Origin: Bacteriovoracaceae bacterium | GTDB taxonomy: Bacteria; Bdellovibrionota; Bacteriovoracia; Bacteriovoracales; Bacteriovoracaceae | Assembly (NCBI GenBank): GCA_003245675.1 | Contig: QKCN01000084.1 | Span: 1-64,000, forward strand | Direction: 5' to 3' | DNA length: 64,000 bases | In this document: piece after piece, positions 62,870-64,000 of the stretch | How the letters are laid out: each line of letters opens with the position of its first letter | Position numbering within the stretch: position 1 is the stretch's first letter | The notes under the pieces: model-generated | Seen by the model: the letters and a program-made list of their open reading frames with translations, nothing else | What the model was told of the DNA's origin: nothing | The model's database searches: none | Position numbers and translations under genes: made by a program

Positions 62870-64000
62870 ATGTCTAAAAGAATAGAATTTCATGAGTCCG
62901 ATACTATAGGTAAATTACTTATCCGCCGTGTTTCCACTTCCGCGACCCATCCGTTTATCGGTCACATAAAAAATGACACCATCGTCCAAATGAACTACCA
63001 AGAATACTTTGCACAAATTGAAAATATGTTTTGGGGAACAAAAGCTTTGGGCCCGCAAAAAGGCGATCGCCTTGCCATTATGGGGAACACTTGCAAAGAA
63101 TGGCATCTTTTTGATATGACATCCATGTGCTCCAATATGGTTACTGTTCCCATCTACCACACCTACACCCCTAATGACATTCTCTACATCATCAAACATG
63201 CTGAATGTAATTACATCGCAGTTGAAGACGAAGACCAATTAAAAAAACTCAGTGGCATTATTAAAGAACTTCCTCAGCTGAAAATTATTTTCACTTTCAA
63301 AAAAATTGCATTTCGTTATCGACGCACAATCCCTGATCACATAAAAATCTTTTCCCTTCAAGAACTCATTGCGGCGGGCGAAGGACAAGCTCGTGGCACA
63401 CATGAGCAATTCATTGAAGAAATAGAGAATCAAGATCCCAGTTCAATCGCTTCCATCATTTATACTTCAGGAACAACGGGAGAACCCAAAGGTGCAGTCA
63501 TCACCCATAAGGCAATTTGCCATATGCTAAAAAACGTAGACACGACGATCAAAGATGTGCTCAATAACGAAGATCGGATTTTAACTTGGCTGCCTCTTTC
63601 CCATGTTTACGGACGCGCAGACTCCCTTATGTTCATCCCTTTTGGCTGGGAAATGATTTTTGCCGAAAGCCTCGAAAAACTTTCCCTTAACTTGCAGCTT
63701 GTAAAACCAACGATCCTACTTGCTGTGCCTCGTATTTTTGAAAAAATTCATGCCAAGATTATTGAGAAAATGGACAAAGGCCTACTACCCAAAAAGGCTA
63801 TTTTTGAATGGGCCCAAAGAATTTCAACGTCCTACCATGATCAACTCTCCGAAGGAATTAATCCCAGCAATAAAGATAAACTGCAACACCAGATGGCCAA
63901 AAAAGCTGTTTGGGAGAAAATTTATAAAGGCCTAGGCGGACGAATTCGTTTTGTCATTTCCGGAGGCGCTCCACTTAACCCAACCCTCATGAAATTTTTG
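62870..64000 (+). CDS. Long-chain acyl-CoA ligase / AMP-forming synthetase (3' end outside window)
   Basis: The frame starts at the ATG at 62870 (AGGACGAGG upstream) and stays open for 377 codons to the window edge. The AMP-binding P-loop is YTSGTTGEPKGAVITH (198-213). LPLSHVYGR, VPRIFEKIH and the SGGAPLNP segment follow in the order expected of the FadD15-like long-chain fatty-acid ligases, which activate fatty acids via an acyl-adenylate. About 220 residues, including the C-terminal lid, lie beyond the window. Confidence 0.92.
   Translation, partial: MSKRIEFHESDTIGKLLIRRVSTSATHPFIGHIKNDTIVQMNYQEYFAQIENMFWGTKALGPQKGDRLAIMGNTCKEWHLFDMTSMCSNMVTVPIYHTYTPNDILYIIKHAECNYIAVEDEDQLKKLSGIIKELPQLKIIFTFKKIAFRYRRTIPDHIKIFSLQELIAAGEGQARGTHEQFIEEIENQDPSSIASIIYTSGTTGEPKGAVITHKAICHMLKNVDTTIKDVLNNEDRILTWLPLSHVYGRADSLMFIPFGWEMIFAESLEKLSLNLQLVKPTILLAVPRIFEKIHAKIIEKMDKGLLPKKAIFEWAQRISTSYHDQLSEGINPSNKDKLQHQMAKKAVWEKIYKGLGGRIRFVISGGAPLNPTLMKFL

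Overview
The window is AT-rich, gene-dense bacterial chromosome. It carries the main transcription/translation locus (tRNAs, tuf, secE-nusG, L11-L10, rpoBC, str, S10, spc and alpha clusters, about 14.8-47.7 kb, almost all on the minus strand). This is flanked by chaperone, cell-shape, DNA-repair, lipid and envelope genes. The gene content points to a Gram-negative, probably motile bacterium: lipoprotein signal peptides, an outer-membrane-barrel-like protein, PgpA, SecE with three membrane segments, a sigma-28-like promoter, and PilZ and Tad-type proteins. My best guess is Bdellovibrionota (Bacteriovorax-like, low GC), based on the 425-residue RelA/SpoT-like TIGR04552-type protein, the AMP nucleosidase/MreB/PilZ cluster and overall gene style. 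That assignment is inference. I see no transposase, prophage, CRISPR array or resistance gene, and the rpoB and rpsL drug-contact regions look wild type.

Layout. 0-1.3 kb: end of a Tad-type/DUF192/FHA-like unit (minus). 1.4-6.2 kb: minus-strand operon AMP nucleosidase - mreB - PilZ protein - lipoprotein - nagZ. 6.3-7.1 kb: plus-strand hpt and a 33-residue basic protein. 7.1-12.8 kb: grpE-dnaK-dnaJ followed by a lipoprotein with a type-1 periplasmic-binding fold. 13.0-14.6 kb: sigma-54-dependent activator. 14.8-29.5 kb: S10-spc-alpha ribosomal cluster with secY, adk, infA and rpoA. 29.6-32.8 kb: fusA, then a stack of three terminator-like hairpins, then rpsG and rpsL. 32.9-44.6 kb: rpoC, rpoB, rplL, rplJ, rplA, rplK, nusG, secE. 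44.8-45.8 kb: a plus-strand outer-membrane protein gene and a large palindrome wedged into the operon. 45.8-47.7 kb: tRNA-Trp, tuf and tRNAs Thr/Gly/Tyr/Thr, the same tRNA-tuf order as Escherichia coli. 47.8-64 kb: UbiB-family kinase, a greA cluster, an exported HEGRH protein, recA-recX, pgpA, the RelA/SpoT-like protein, rluE, alaS, a peptide-binding lipoprotein, a small exported protein behind a sigma-28-like promoter, two tiny overlapping genes, and the start of an acyl-CoA ligase.

Regulation visible in the sequence. There are good sigma-70-type promoters for the tRNA-tuf, secE, S10, hpt, recA and 49.6-kb units. Two near-identical structured elements of the CGGGAG...GAACCG type lie before rplK and rplA (candidate L1-protein sites), and a candidate L10 leader precedes rplJ. 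There is a bulged hairpin between rplL and rpoB, a hairpin between recA and recX, and a 20-bp dyad just upstream of the recA promoter.

Many start codons were moved from the longest possible frame to the one with a proper Shine-Dalgarno sequence. One small gene (33 residues), rpmJ and the two window-edge partial genes are too short or open-ended for simple ORF calling and were read directly. No gene-free stretch exceeds about 200 bases.
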